Assembly: GCA_038503035.1 (NCBI GenBank)
Contig: JAVSML010018911.1
Location: 1-64,000, forward strand
Direction: 5' to 3'
Length of the DNA stretch: 64,000 bases
Source: Crocodylus rhombifer
Taxonomy: Eukaryota; Chordata; Crocodylia; Crocodylidae
Below the pieces are notes generated by a model, which worked only from the letters and a program-made list of their open reading frames with translations, was not told the origin of the DNA and searched no databases. Numbering within the stretch: the stretch's first letter is position 1; the number at the start of each line of letters is the position of its first letter. This document shows, piece by piece, positions 44,062 through 55,789 of the stretch. Position numbers and translations under genes: made by a program.

Positions 44062-45005
44062 TGTAACAGGGCGCCTCCTGGGGGCCGATTTTCCTGTTTC
44101 TGGGCTAGCCACCTGCCTTCTCTCCCACCATGCCTTGATGTTAATTAATTGATATTAATAAAGTGGGAAGCTGCCCATTTCTTGCCCCGATGCCAGGGGG
44201 TGTTATCTGTGGCTCCGTTCCTCCCCTACACCACAGCCCAAGCCTTGCAGATGGCATCTAGATGTTACCAACATCACCAGCCCCGCACTAGGCCCCAGAA
44301 TCCTACTAGTTGAACCACACTTGGATCCCTCTATTCAGGCAGCCTATTTTGCCTTCATTCCCAGTTGTATAGCTCCGTCAGCTGCTTCCCCCTTATGGGT
44401 GTGATTCCCCCCTAGGACCTTTGGCTACTAGCCCTGGCCCACCTCCAGGCCAGTCAGAACCCCAGGCCCTCAGCTCTTGGGCATTTCTTGCGGTGGGCCC
44501 CTGGCCCTTTGACCCTTCCAGTCCTGGCCCCCACTTGGGCTAGCCGGGGATGTCAAGACATGTTAAGAGTCTATGGCCCCTCTCTCTCTCTCTCTCTCTG
44601 GGGTCCACCTTCTAGACCCTGCAAAGGGGGTAACCTACCCGCTTGTGGGAGCTAGGGGTTAAGGTGCCCCAACCCTCCTTTCACCAGGGTAGTAACTGGC
44701 TTGGCATTTCCTGGGCGCTTCCACACTACCGAGAGCCCCACCAGGCCACCCACTCCTGGCAGGGTGAAGTTTTAGGTCATGCCCAGGACCAGGAGCCTCC
44801 TGACTATCCCCTACAGCTCCTCCCTTACCTCCAGATGATACCAGCAGTCCTACAGCCAGGCAATGTTGTTGCCTGGCCTCCAGCAGCAAAACTGCCCTGT
44901 TTATATGGGCAGCCCTGAATCTAAAATGGCTGCCCTAATCAGGCACCTGCCAGCTGCTGTCCTCTGGCCTCTTAAAGTGGCAGGCACAAACAGTGCCCTG
45001 CCACA
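44062..45005 (-). mobile_element. solo LTR, Gypsy-type
   Basis: On the minus strand the block starts TGTGGCAGGGC (45005) and ends GCCCTGTTACA (44062), near-perfect inverted LTR termini. A TATA-like CATATAAAC lies about 100 bases in (44894-44909). It is 944 bp with a (TC)n run at 44581-44599 on the plus strand. No flanking duplication is visible (CTAGG against GACCC). The plus-strand open frames inside are chance. Confidence 0.65.
44581..44599. repeat. (TC)n microsatellite
   Basis: Nine to ten TC dinucleotides within the LTR. Confidence 0.95.
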
Positions 45006-45202
45006 GACCCCCTGAAGTTGGTGGCAGGCTGAGGGCAGGCAGCAGCTGGCATAGGCCCCAGAGATCTGAAGGCCAGCTTGGGAGAGCCAAAGAGCCATCC
45101 CTGATACATGACTGGAGAAACTCCCAGCCATGTGGTTTTTCCCCAAGCAGGAGACTATCCCCCTGCTGGTGTGGCTGACTGGGTGCAGATTTGCAATCAA
45201 GT

Positions 45203-45411
45203 CAGAGTCTACATATGTGCTACTGTGCAGTAGGTAATGCACAGTTAATTTAGTACCTGTATATTCAGGTATTAGCAAACCATGCATTAGACTAATTTAC
45301 TGTGTAGTAAGTCTCGCACACATGGAAATGGTGATGATATATTGTGCATTATATTAGTCTAATGCGCAATAAAGTATCTCGTGTAGACACGCCCACAGCA
45401 TTCTTCCAGGA
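45203..45411. mobile_element. Harbinger-like MITE
   Basis: The right end, reverse complemented, reads GGGCGTGTCTACACGAGATA then CTTTATTGCGCATTAGAC. The left end reads AGAGTCTACATATGTGCTAC then TGTGCAGTAGG. The same two ends, in the same order, delimit 59862-60040 at the edge of the Harbinger transposon. About 209 bp, AT-rich, no coding. Confidence 0.6.
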
Positions 45412-46240
45412 AGCACTGCTTTCCATGAATGTTATGTGAGAATGACTTATATTCCATTATACATATTCATGTAAAATGTACTGCAGGTAGTGAATTGTAG
45501 TGTTTTAGCTACACATATTTATTGTCAATGTAGCTTTGTCAGTGAACACATCTTACATCTTACAATGTTACACTTTATTGCCATACTGTGCTGGAACCTT
45601 ACATAATGTTGCATTTAAATACTGATGTAAATGTAGAATGTTTAATGAGAACAGATAGGAAATCAGTTTTCAATAAGATGAAAAAGGAGAACATTTACTA
45701 TTGCTTTATTTTCCGTTTGCTTGGAAATCATGTTGGGTTGGCTTCATTTGCTAAAAAGGAGACATATAAGGAATTTTCCCTCTAACAGATTGCATAGACC
45801 TAGGAATTCATTTCTAGACCTCAGAGAGGAGCAAGTGTTCCAAAGATATTGATTTGGCAAAGAACCCATATTAGATCTCTGTGACAAGGTAAAGTGGATT
45901 TGGAATGTCAGAAGCAGAGGAGCCATAGTTTGCTGCAGTTGTCAATGTCATTTCTGCATCAGGTTTTCTGGCAAAAGGAAAACTTCAAAAAGTTCTTCAG
46001 TTAGTGCACAACATGTAATGTGTACAAATCAATTTATAGAAAATATTCAGTCAGTATATCAAAGTATCACAAGCATATTTTTTGAAATGTTACTGAAAGT
46101 TGTCATAGGGCTGACAGTGTTTGCAGGATAAACCTTGTACATATAGGGAAGGGGTTTTAAACCTGGATTGGCAAATTTGGCAATGTTCTTTTAACCCAAA
46201 TTAAATATTTATGTCATATTCTTTGAGCGCAAAGTAGAAG
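45412..46240. other. AT-rich DNA without recognised features
   Basis: No gene or repeat identified. Confidence 0.5.
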
Positions 46241-46773
46241 CAGAAATTATAGTTCTTAGGGGCTGGAAGGGACATTGGAGAGCACTGGGTCTAGCCCCCC
46301 TGCACTTGAGCAGGAAAGTCTGCTGGGATCAGATGACCCCAGCAAGATGGGCGTCAAGACTTTTTGAAGATCACCACGGTGGATGACTGTACCACCTCTG
46401 GGGGAGGAGCCTGTTCCAAAAGCTTGGCACTTGACTTGTAAAGAAGTTTTTCCTTATGTCTAGCCTGAAGCAGTCCTTAATCAGCTTGTCCTCCCCTGGG
46501 GGCCTTGGTGAACAGATGATCTCCCAGACCCTGACGTATGCCCTTGATCTACTTACAGGCTGCCACCAAATCGCCTCTGAGTTTTCTCTTCTCCAGGTTG
46601 AACCACCCCAAGTCTTTCAGCCTCTCCTTGTATGACCTGGTGTCTAGGCCTCTAGTCATGCATGTGGCCCTCCTTTGGACTCAAGCTTCTCCACATCCTT
46701 CCTGAAGTGCAGTGCCCAGAACTAAACACAGAACTTCAGCTGTGGTCTCACCAAGGCTGAGTAGAGAGAGAGG
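46241..46773 (-). mobile_element. CR1 LINE, 3' fragment
   Basis: Minus-strand CR1 3' end and C-terminal coding (plus 'ggggctggaagggac' onward). The coding is heavily decayed. It stops at 46773, exactly where another minus-strand CR1 terminus starts, so a second copy joined it end to end. Confidence 0.8.
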
Positions 46774-48430
46774 ATTCATAGATTTTTAGGTGCTGGAAGG
46801 GACCTTGAAGATCATTGGGTCCAGCCCCCCTGCTCTAGGCATGAAGACAACTGGGTTCAAGTGACCCCAGCAAGGTGACTGTCCAGTTTCCTCTTGAAAA
46901 CCTCTAGGGTAGGTGACTGAACCACCTCTGGAGGGAGATTATTTCACAGTCTGGACACCCTGACTGTGAAGGAGTTTTTCCTGGTATTAAGCCTGAAGCG
47001 GACCTCAAGGAGTTTATATTAATTGATCCTAGTTTTCCCCTAGTCTTCCTCCTCTGATATAGTGGTAAGCTGATATCAAGCCCCCTTTCAACCTTCTCTT
47101 CTTTAGGCTAAAGAGGTGTAGGTCCCTCAGCTTTTCTTCCTATCACTTGCTTTGCAAGTCCCTGATCATATGGGTGGCTTTTCTCTGGACCCTCTCATTT
47201 TTCCACATCCTTATTGAAGTGCGGTGCCCAGAACTGGATGCAGTAATCCAACTGCAGTCTCACCAGTGTTGAGTACAGCAGGAGTATCACTTCCTTAGTT
47301 TTACATGAGATGAATCGGTTGATGCATGCCAGTATGTTGTTTGCCCTGCTGACCACCTCATCACACTGACGACTCATGTTCATGCAGTGGTCAACCATTA
47401 CCCCTAGGTCCCGTTCAGCTGTGGTGCAGGTCCCTTTCAGTTGTGGTGCAGGATGACATTCTTAGCCTTGCTTGAGATGTCTTGGTAGATGCATGCCAGT
47501 GTTTCATTATCTCTGCCAGCTACAGCATTGCATTGGTGGCTCATGTTCATTTTGTTGTCTGTCACAACATCCAAGTCTTATTCAGATGTGGTGCTAGAAA
47601 GTGTAGCTCTGTTGAGCCTGTAAGTGTGTTGTGGATTATTTCTCCCAAGATGGAGCACCTTACATTTCTCTGTATTAAATGACATCTGGTTGAGGTCTGC
47701 CCACCTCACAAGCCTCTCCAGGTTGGCCTGCATTGCCAGCATGTCTTTAAGTGTGACCACAATCCCCCATAGTTTGGTGTTGTCAGTGAACTTTGCTAGT
47801 TTCTTTTAATACCCAAATCCAAGTTGCTGATGAACACATTGAAAAGCACTGGACTGAGTACTGAATCCTGAAGGATATCACTGGTTACCCTCCACCATGA
47901 TGACTCAGTTCTGTCAATCAATACTCTCTGGGTCCTACCATGGAGCCAGTTACCTAGCCACCAGAATGTAAAGTAGTCAAGGCTGCATTTTCCCAATTTT
48001 TTCATGAGGACTTTGTGGAAGGTCAGGTCAAAGCCCTTTTTGAAGTCCATCAACCTCATTTCCCCCATCCAGGTGGCAAGTAACCTGATCATAGAAGGAA
48101 ATAAGTTTGGTCTGGCATGGCCTGCACATAATAAAGCCATGTTGGTTATCCTTCAGAATACTGCCTTCTATTAGCCTGTCTGTAATGGATTCTTTGATAA
48201 TTTTCTCCAGGATTTTACCAGGGATTGAGGTCAAACTGATTGACCTTTCTCTCTTTCTCAAAGATAGGTACCATGTTAGCCTTCTTCCAATCTTCTGGGA
48301 CCTCTCCTGAGTACCACAAGTCTTCAAATAACTTTGTCATAGGTCATGTGATGATATCGGCCAGTTCTTTTGGTACCCTTGGGTATAGTTCATCTGGTCC
48401 TGCTGACTTAGATATTTAGCCTTTGTAGGT
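46774..48430 (-). mobile_element. CR1 LINE with an internal duplication
   Basis: Minus-strand CR1 from its 3' terminus (46774, plus 'ttcatagatttttagg') to part of the reverse transcriptase (about 48430). Its terminus resembles that of the preceding fragment, so both are of one group. A segment of about 150 bases occurs twice (around 47300-47400 and 47465-47575). Confidence 0.85.
47195..48400 (-). pseudogene. CR1 reverse transcriptase, heavily decayed
   Basis: Frames include SIPGKILEKIIKESI (48250), NQHGFIMCRPCQTKLISFYD, MDFKKGFDLTFHKVLMKKLG (48060-48000), LSPVLFNVFISNLDLG and, further on, RWADLNQMSFNTEKCKVLHLG (47700-47635) and VRLQLDYCIQFWAPHF. The GVPQGS block reads DILQDS, and the FADD box is lost at a frameshift near 47805. 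Inactive for long. Confidence 0.85.
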
Positions 48431-48465
48431 GCTCTCCCACAAGATCTATGCCAACTTTGGGGGGA

Positions 48466-49829
48466 TGGTCACTGCACCTGTCGGGCTTCGATCATCTGGT
48501 CACTTGCCACATGGCCTTGGATGTATAGGACTGTCCATCGATCCGTTCCTGTGGTCTTGCTGTACAGATGTCCCTCCCCGGTGTAGTCTCTTCCCCAATC
48601 TCGCCTGCCACAACTTTGTGTATTACTTCAGTGGTGGGGTCCATCTACTGGGGTTCTTAAGTGTCTGGGACCTCTGAAGGCAATCTTCCGCAAGGCTCCA
48701 GCCTCCCTTATACCTTGCCCTGATACCCAGCCTCAGTGAGTTACTGATGTCTTTTGGCCTGACCTCCGACTGTTGGTGTCCTGTGCTCTCCTGTGGATAT
48801 ATACTAGGGCCAACTGGACCCAAAACCCTTACTGTACCCTTTGGGTCTCATGATCATCTAGCTTCCTTTAAGACTGCACCCTTCTTTTAATTGAGCTAAT
48901 GCTCGGGTTCCATGTGCTGGACCTCACAACCCCTCCAAAAGTGGAAAACAGAAAGAAACAACAAAAAAGGAACACTGTCAACACCAGGGAGGCTCCTGGC
49001 TACAAATGATGGGCCAGACTGGCCCCTTAATCCCTGACCTCCAACCCACTGTATACCAGTAGGCCCAGGTCCCTAGAGTTTCTAACTGGCCCTGCCCTGA
49101 GTACGTCTTAGCCTGACGGCTACTACGTTCTCCTCTCCATTCTTTGGGCTACCTGCATGTTTGCTAGATCCTCGGTGGTTCCTCTAGTTATGCCTCCTCT
49201 ACATCCCCCGCTGGGCAGTTCTATGCAGCTGGAGCCCGTCTTCCACAGCCCCTCCCACTGCTTCAGCTCTTCTTTTCCTGCCTGGGGTCGCTCCTGGAGC
49301 CTTCCCAAACCCGCACTGGCCCCAACTGGCTTGATGTCTCGGGCTCTGCCAATCTCCCCTGCTCCTCAGGGGTAATCCTCCTCCTCCTCCTCCTCCTCCT
49401 CCTACTCTGTTTGATCGTCTCCCTCAAATCCTCTGTCCGGGTGAGGTGCATCCTCCTCCTCTCTCTCTCTGCTGTTGCCGGCATCTTCCCCACGACGGAC
49501 TTCAAAACAGTCTTCTGCCCCGTGGGAGGCGGGTCTGCCTCCTCTTATCCCCAGTAGGGGTTCCAGGAATACCTTTCCTGCTGGCGATCTTCTGGGTCTT
49601 CCCCCATCTGGCTCCTGCCACTCCTTTTCTCAGCTGGCCACAGTTTTAAAAAACCGTGGCTAATGAGCTATGTGGGTCGCGCTGCCATTTCCAGCTTCAC
49701 CATGGCTCTGGCTACAAGTAAGAGATTTTCTGTCTTTTCTTCTCTTTTCTCTCCTCCCCTGGTGTGTTCCAGTGTGGTCCTCCCCTGGCCCCTTGGGGTC
49801 TGTCTCTTGCTTCCTCCCTGTGACAGTCA
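48466..49829 (-). mobile_element. Gypsy-type LTR, copy of the 56.3-kb family
   Basis: On the minus strand, TGTCACAGGGAGG (49829) to GTGCAGTGACCA (48466). Along it, GGAGCCTTGCGGAAGATTGC, AGAGGTCCCAGAC and GTTGTGGCAGGCGAGATTGG (48630-48560) correspond to GGAGCCCCGCAACGTGACTG, AGAGGACCCCGGG and GTCATGGCGGGCGAGATCTA of 57250-57350. A (TCC)n run at 49376-49403 gives a spurious Arg-rich open frame. The boundaries are less sure than for the 56.3-kb copy, and there is no duplication. Confidence 0.55.
49376..49403. repeat. (TCC)n microsatellite
   Basis: About nine TCC triplets, GGA on the minus strand, within the LTR. Confidence 0.95.
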
Positions 49830-50107
49830 CCCTCACCATGATCATCCTGTATCTTGTTAAGCAGGCTAACACCCTTGGATTGGTGGAATACTGCTGTAAA
49901 GTATTCATTCAGAGTTAAGTTTTGTTTTGAGTGTCAGTTATCAGCCTGTTGAACTGTTTTGGAGCAGCCCCAGCTGGCAGGAGGAGGTCTGGGGTGTTAT
50001 CCTGCCAGCCTGGGGCTGCTCCCCACAACTAAACATGCTACAGGGGGGCTGGTTAGGGTAGGTGGGTGCCAGCAGGCAGCTCCCACACTAAACACCCTCC
50101 TTGTGCC

Positions 50108-50268
50108 CCAACCATCTACACATGCACTGCTGTGGAGTAAAAAATGCAGCTGTCTTGCTCTGGTGTTAGTTTACTCCAGCCTAATAAGGGCACACATATA
50201 GATGTGCAACATTTACTGTGCAGGCAATTGGTCTACTGCACAGTAAATGTGTCATGTAGATGTGCCCA
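50108..50268. mobile_element. Harbinger-like MITE
   Basis: Right end reverse complement GGGCACATCTACATGACACA, then TTTACTGTGCAGTAGACC; left part CATCTACACATGCACTGCTG. These match the ends at 45411 and 60040. The word TTTACTGTGCAG occurs in both orientations, making a hairpin (50209-50250). Confidence 0.6.
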
Positions 50269-52744
50269 CTATGGCTTACACATCACTCCCATTTTTTCAA
50301 ATTATTCAGATACTGTGTCTTTACATCTACAAGTGAATTATAATAGTAAAGCAGAGTAGCTTTGATCTACAAGATAGGAAGAGAGGAGAGACAATAAAAA
50401 ATTGGAATTTTTGTCCCACAAGAGATTTCAAAGTTGTTCTTCAGCCCAAAATGAAACAAGGGATCAAAATGTAAAAAAATGTTAATGAATGGAAAATTTC
50501 TGGAATATATTTATCCAGAGGTCAGAATGAATTATTTAGACATATCTGAGTAAAATGAATATCTTTAGGTTTCCTGGCTTGAATTGAAATATTTTCTTTT
50601 TGGTTGACTGACTTACTTTTTGGTTGAATTAATCCTGAGTTGCCCTGGTGGCTCAAATAATTGAGGCTTGGATGACACTTCTGTCATATGGGAGGGTCTT
50701 TCTGAATCAACTACAACTTTCGTGGCACACTATGATCTCCTGTGTAGTTATTGCCACAGCTCATAATGGACTCATAGTCCAGGCAGAGAGCCAGCCCACA
50801 GAAAAGAACTGGGAAAGGTTCTAGACTACAACTTCCAGGAGGCATTGCAGTAGTTCCAGTGAGAACAAATTGATGTCAAACTGACAAAATAGATAGTACA
50901 GGTATCTCAAATTACAGTGAAATAATGCTGTATCTCACAAATAGTAAGTAAAGGGAAAACTGTTACTTCAATAACCACTAAATGAATTTTAATGCTAAAT
51001 ACTATACATTGTACAATATATGAGACATTTTGATTTTGAGCAAGTTAAGGATTCCAACATCTCCAGCTCAGCTACTTTCTTGTATTGGTCTTATCCATGA
51101 TAGTAACTGACAAAGAAGAATATCAGTATCAATATTTTTGGTAATCCACACCTTGAATGGCTATTCCAGAGGTCCAAAATAGCTGTCTTGTCTCTCCTAG
51201 TGAAACAAGAACAGAGGAGGTAGTTAGTCCAGTAACTTTAGTCACAAGACTGACACACTCCACTGTACTTGCTCTGTATGAATTAATACCTGAAAACAAT
51301 AATAAATAGGGCACCCAAAAAAGCAATTTTATCAGTATTTGAATATCTAGGTCAATTTTCCCTACTGCAAGAAGTTATCTGCCTTAGAAAAAATAGCGAC
51401 CACTGTCCAAGCACCATTACTCAGATTACAAAGCCCTATCTGCCAAGCAGATATAGCACGTTGATGATATTGTATTTCTAGGTGAAATTATGTTTTGGCT
51501 AAGCCGTCGTTTTAGATCAATAACATTTTCTTTGTGCAGGTTTTTATGTAAGTTATAGACAAAAAATTACAGCCAGTTCAATAGTTAAATTATATGTGAA
51601 AGCCTGCTTGAACCTTTTTAGCAAAGAGTTCAGTTAAATGCTTTTCCTTAAAGCCCCTCAAGTGTTCCTGATTTTCAAGTACTCCCCTGATTGTTCATTT
51701 AAAATTATTTCTGTCCCCTTTTCATCTGTGGTGTCTCTCATTAAAAATGAGACTTGAGCAATGATATAAAAGTTTAAAACACATTCAAAAGTACTTAACT
51801 ATACCACTTTCTGAGTCTTTATTCTTCCATTTCAAAAGGTGCCTCTAATTGTGGCTTTTTTCCTAGATTTTTTTGTTAGAGTTGTTCCTTCTATACACTA
51901 AACCCCTGAGCAGTGCCCTCATGTTGCTATTATAGGTTCTCTCATGCTGCTATTATGTGTGATCTCATGCTGGAATATGATATGTATAATGATCAATCGT
52001 GAAACCATTTTTATGTTATTAAAATACCTTTGTAAATTCACTTTTCTTCTTTCCTCACACATAAGTTTAAAATTAAAGACAAGTTAGACCTGAAATAATT
52101 GCTACCAATTTCTCTGTAGGTATAAAACAAAGATGACCTTTTAATATTGTTTTTATTAATAGGTTAAATAATAAGTAAAATATACTAGTAAATATGTCTG
52201 ATAAATATTTTACCCAGACCAAATCTGGGAACTTGTAATTGAATGCAGGCATAGTGAACCTTTCTAAAAGGTTCTGTAATGTGGAACTTAAATGAAGTCA
52301 ATGGAGTTCTACATGGGTACAAAAATAACAGGATATGGATAAGAAACTTGAGATACAGTCATCGTGGAACTTTAGATGTGACCTAGATGTAGCAGCTCTG
52401 ACACATTTCTAATGAATTTATATAGTTTCAATTGTGAGTTATAATTGCATGTCTAAAATTCTTAGTAATGAATGGAGAGTCATTGCACGGCCCAGGGAAA
52501 GACTGGGGGTTGTTTCTTCTGGAAAGTGCAAAGCTGTCCAAGTATGAAGTTGCAGGTCAGTGTATTTCCTGGATGCTTGTAAACTGTCTGAAGTGTGATG
52601 TTTTCTGAAGAGCCAGCAGGGATAGGGAACTCTCAGCATAGGTCAGTATATTTTTAAGATGCAATTCAACAGTAAAATAAATAAGCACATTATTTTCATT
52701 ATTCTGCTCAACTTTTTCTTCCTCATCCCCTCTGCTCCCTGATA
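50269..52744. other. AT-rich DNA without recognised features
   Basis: No gene identified. A motif ACTACAACTTCCAGG at 50825 resembles the word shared by the arms of the foldback element. Confidence 0.45.
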
Positions 52745-54237
52745 TGTTAGTTAGGGTACTTCTGGAGAGGCTGGACGTGTTCAAGTCCGCTGGTCCGGAT
52801 GATCTTCACCCTAGGGTTCTACAGGAACTGGCCGAGGTCATTGCGGGACCCCTGGCGCGGCTCTATGAGCACTCGTGGTGCTCTGGCGAGGTGCCGGAGG
52901 ACTGGAAGAGGGCCAATGTGGTCCCTATCTTCAAAAAGGGAAAAAAAGAGGACCCGGGAAATTACAGGCCAGTTAGTCTTACCTCAATCCCGGGTAAGCT
53001 CTTTGAAAAAATTGTCCTGGCACACATCCAGGAGGGCCTTGCCGGGGAATGCATGCTCAGGGGCAACCAACATGGGTTCATCAGTGGCAGGTCTTGTCAG
53101 ACCAACCTGGTGGCCTTTTACGATCAGGTCACCAAATCATTAGACGCAGGGGTTGCTGTGGATGTAGTCTTTTTGGACTTCCGGAAGGCTTTCGACACTG
53201 TCTCTCACCCTGTCCTCATCAAAAAGCTGGGAGACTGTGGTGTCGATGCCCACACGGTCAAATGGGTCGCCAACTGGTTGGCGGGCCGCACCCAGAGGGT
53301 GGTAGTGGATGGGTTCTTCTCGACCTGGAAGGACGTGGGCAGTGGGGTTCCGCAGGGCTCGGTCCTCGGGCCCGCACTGTTCAACATCTTCATCAGTGAC
53401 TTGGATGACGGGGTAGAAAGCACCCTGTTCAAGTTTGCTGATGACACTAAGATGTGGGGGAATGTGGGTGCACTAGAAGGGTGCAATAGGCTACAAGCTG
53501 ACCTTGACAGGTTGCAACGGTGGGCGGATGAGAATAGGATGGGGTTTAACACTGATAAGTGCAAGGTGTTGCACATGGGGAGGAAGAACTGGCACCACAC
53601 TTACAGGTTGGGGAACTCCCCTCTTGCCAGCACGGAGACGGAAAAGGATCTTGGAGTCGTCATTGACTCCACGATGAACATGGGCCGGCAGTGCGGGGAG
53701 GCAGTCAAGAAGGCCAACCGTACCCTGTCATGCATCCACAGATGCATCTCGAGCAGGTCCAGGGAGGTGATCCTCCCCCTCTATGCGGCACTGGTCAGGC
53801 CGCAGCTGGAGTACTGCGTCCAGTTCTGGACGCCACACTTCAAGAGGGACGTGGACGATATGGAAAGAGTTCAGAGGAGGGCCACTCGTATGATCAGGGG
53901 TCAGCAGGGCAGGCCTTATGAGGAGAGGCTAAGGGACCTGAACCTGTTTAGCCTCCACAAGAGAAGGTTAAGGGGGGACCTTGTGGCCTGCTACAAACTG
54001 GTCAGGGGGGATCAGCAGGTATTGGGGGAGTCCCTGTTCCACCGTGCGCTGCCAGGAGTGACCAGGAATAACGGTCATAAGCTGGCAGAGGGTAAATTTA
54101 GATTAGATATTAGGAGGCGCTACTTCACAGTCAGGGCGGCTAGGGCCTGGAACCAGCTTCCAGGGGAAGTGGTGCAGGCTCCTAGCCTGGGGATTTTTAA
54201 AAGGAAGTTAGATGAGCATCTTGCCGGGGTCATCTGA
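52744..54237 (+). CDS. CR1 ORF2 C-terminal part: complete reverse transcriptase domain
   Basis: 497 codons with no break. The domain blocks are all present: SAGPDDLHPRVLQEL (residues 15-29), WKRANVVPIFKKG, NYRPVSLTS, GFISGRSCQTNLVAFYDQ, VFLDFRKAFDTVSHP (first Asp, about 145), [10 protein letters not shown] (201-210) and FADDTKMWG (231-239) with both catalytic Asp. The C-terminal region has [19 protein letters not shown] and ends LDEHLAGVI, the usual CR1 end. The endonuclease and ORF1 are absent and the Met is probably from flanking DNA, so it is a recent dead-on-arrival copy and not an active element. Expression would depend on an outside promoter. Confidence 0.93.
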   Translation: MLVRVLLERLDVFKSAGPDDLHPRVLQELAEVIAGPLARLYEHSWCSGEVPEDWKRANVVPIFKKGKKEDPGNYRPVSLTSIPGKLFEKIVLAHIQEGLAGECMLRGNQHGFISGRSCQTNLVAFYDQVTKSLDAGVAVDVVFLDFRKAFDTVSHPVLIKKLGDCGVDAHTVKWVANWLAGRTQRVVVDGFFSTWKDVGSGVPQGSVLGPALFNIFISDLDDGVESTLFKFADDTKMWGNVGALEGCNRLQADLDRLQRWADENRMGFNTDKCKVLHMGRKNWHHTYRLGNSPLASTETEKDLGVVIDSTMNMGRQCGEAVKKANRTLSCIHRCISSRSREVILPLYAALVRPQLEYCVQFWTPHFKRDVDDMERVQRRATRMIRGQQGRPYEERLRDLNLFSLHKRRLRGDLVACYKLVRGDQQVLGESLFHRALPGVTRNNGHKLAEGKFRLDIRRRYFTVRAARAWNQLPGEVVQAPSLGIFKRKLDEHLAGVI

Positions 54238-54339
54238 CCCCGGTGCTCTTTCCTGCTCAGGCAGGGGGTCGGACTAGATGATCTACCTAGGTCCCTTCCG
54301 ACTCTAGCTACTATGAAACTATGAAACTATGAAACTATG
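52745..54339 (+). mobile_element. CR1 LINE, young 5'-truncated copy
   Basis: It begins at the start of the reverse transcriptase domain and runs to the terminus (GGTCCCTTCCGACTCTAGC, then three or more CTATGAAA units). The coding is open throughout and GC-rich compared with the AT-rich flanks. Same group as the tails at 1, 35750 and 62449. The sharp 5' edge against AT-rich DNA marks a simple truncated insertion. Confidence 0.95.
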
Positions 54340-54791
54340 TCCTTCCCCCCCACCCCCCTCCATAAACATTTTAACTGATTGCTAGGAAAAACATTTTACT
54401 ATTGGCATATACATTGCCACTCAGTGGGGGGGTCTACACATACAATTAATACAGTTTAGGCTTGCAACACAGTAATTTACTATGCAGGCAACCAGCCCTG
54501 GGAAGGCATCTACATGTGCAGCCTCTTGGGAGCAGATTTGCTGCTTTTGGGAGTAGGCTGATCCAGGCCTCCTTCTGCCATGCTCTGCACCCCCTTGTGC
54601 CTACGCGGCCCCCCTCTGCTCCCATGGGGAGCTGGAGACTCCAGCTGCAACTGCCCAGTTGCCGGAGGTACCCTTTAAAAGGCAGCTCTGCTTGTTGTTC
54701 CCTAGCCACATACTTTTCTGGCCAGGAGCAGTCTGCAGCCTGCTGGCACAGCCCTCTATGACACTATCTGTGAGCCTGTGCCAAGCATGCA

Positions 54792-55715
54792 ATGGCTGAT
54801 CCACACCACGGTCCTGGCAGTGACTACCTGCACTGCAGGCTTCTGCTTGCTGCCCTGCTTGCCGTACTTCACTGCTGTAGTGACCGCTGTCTAGTCCAGG
54901 TCGTCCTTAACCCTGTCTGCCCCCGATGCTGCACGACCATTTGGCCAGACTCACCACACCACTTGTGGCCTGCTGTCCTGGGCTGTCACCTGCAAGACCC
55001 TAGGCTGCCACCCAGACCTCAGCAGGGATGCCTCTGATGCCCACATGGATGCTACATTGTGCTGTCCACAAACTCCAGGAGCTCCAGTCCCATCTCGATG
55101 GGCCTGCTGTATGAGCCAGGACTGGTGACCTCATGTTGTCCAGCACATCTGGTATGATGAGCAGTGGGTGGACTCCTTTTGGATGATCCAGGCCGCATTC
55201 CATCCCAGCTGCACCCACCAACATGTAGCTGCCCCTCCCAGTGGAGATCCAGGTGGCCATCACCTTCCTTAAGTTTGCCACACCTGCCAGCCTGTGGTAC
55301 ATCAGCCACCTCTTCACAGTGGGCAAGACAAACACATGGGAGGCCATCCTGGAGGTTTCTGGTGCCCTCCAGGATGTGCTGGGCCACACTATGTTCTGGG
55401 TCAATGACCCCCCAGAGGTGGTGGTGGGTTTCTGAGTGCTGGGCTTTCTGCAGTGCATCAGGGTCTTGGATGGGACCCACTTCCCCATCACTTTTCTGCT
55501 CTGGGGGAACTACTTATACTACAGCTACGGGGCTTCCACTTGGTAATCCTTCAGGCTGTGGTGGACCACTGGGGTGCCTTCACAAACATCAGTGCTAGCT
55601 GGGCTGGTGATGTGACTGTCCCACCCCACCTCATTGGAGACACCACCTACTACTTTCTGCTCTGGCTAATGCAGCCATACATTGGCTACCTCAACCCACA
55701 CTAGGCACACTTTAA
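54792..55715 (+). pseudogene. PIF/Harbinger transposase (HARBI1-like), decayed
   Basis: The presumed start is ATG 54792 (MADPHHGPG, then LLLAALLAVL). After frame breaks the clear part begins at 55220: PVEIQVAITFLKFATPASLW, then VGKTNTWEAILEVSGALQDV. The DDE nuclease follows with LDGTHFPIT (first Asp, about 55470), LQAVVDHWGAFTNISASWAG, and PPHLIGDTTYYFLLWLMQPY (second Asp, about 55640). Between the last two a stretch of about 40 residues appears deleted, and the sequence ends after NPH-x-AHFN, before the third catalytic residue (Glu). Stops near 55038 and 55435 and a frame change near 55500 also break it. Family identity is strong; function is lost. Confidence 0.85.
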
Positions 55716-55776
55716 CAGAGAAGTGCAATTTCCATTTTACTATGTCCAATCCCAGGGTTGCGGAAAGTGGGGTGGA

Positions 55777-55786
55777 NNNNNNNNNN
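55777..55786. other. assembly gap (10 N)
   Basis: Ten N between the 3' ends of the two convergent Harbinger genes. The missing transposase C-terminus could partly be hidden here. Confidence 0.99.
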
Positions 55787-55789
55787 TAG

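Noticed and set aside
49263..49505. Minus-strand frame with a run of Arg
   Set aside because: The Arg run is only the translation of a (TCC)n microsatellite inside an LTR.
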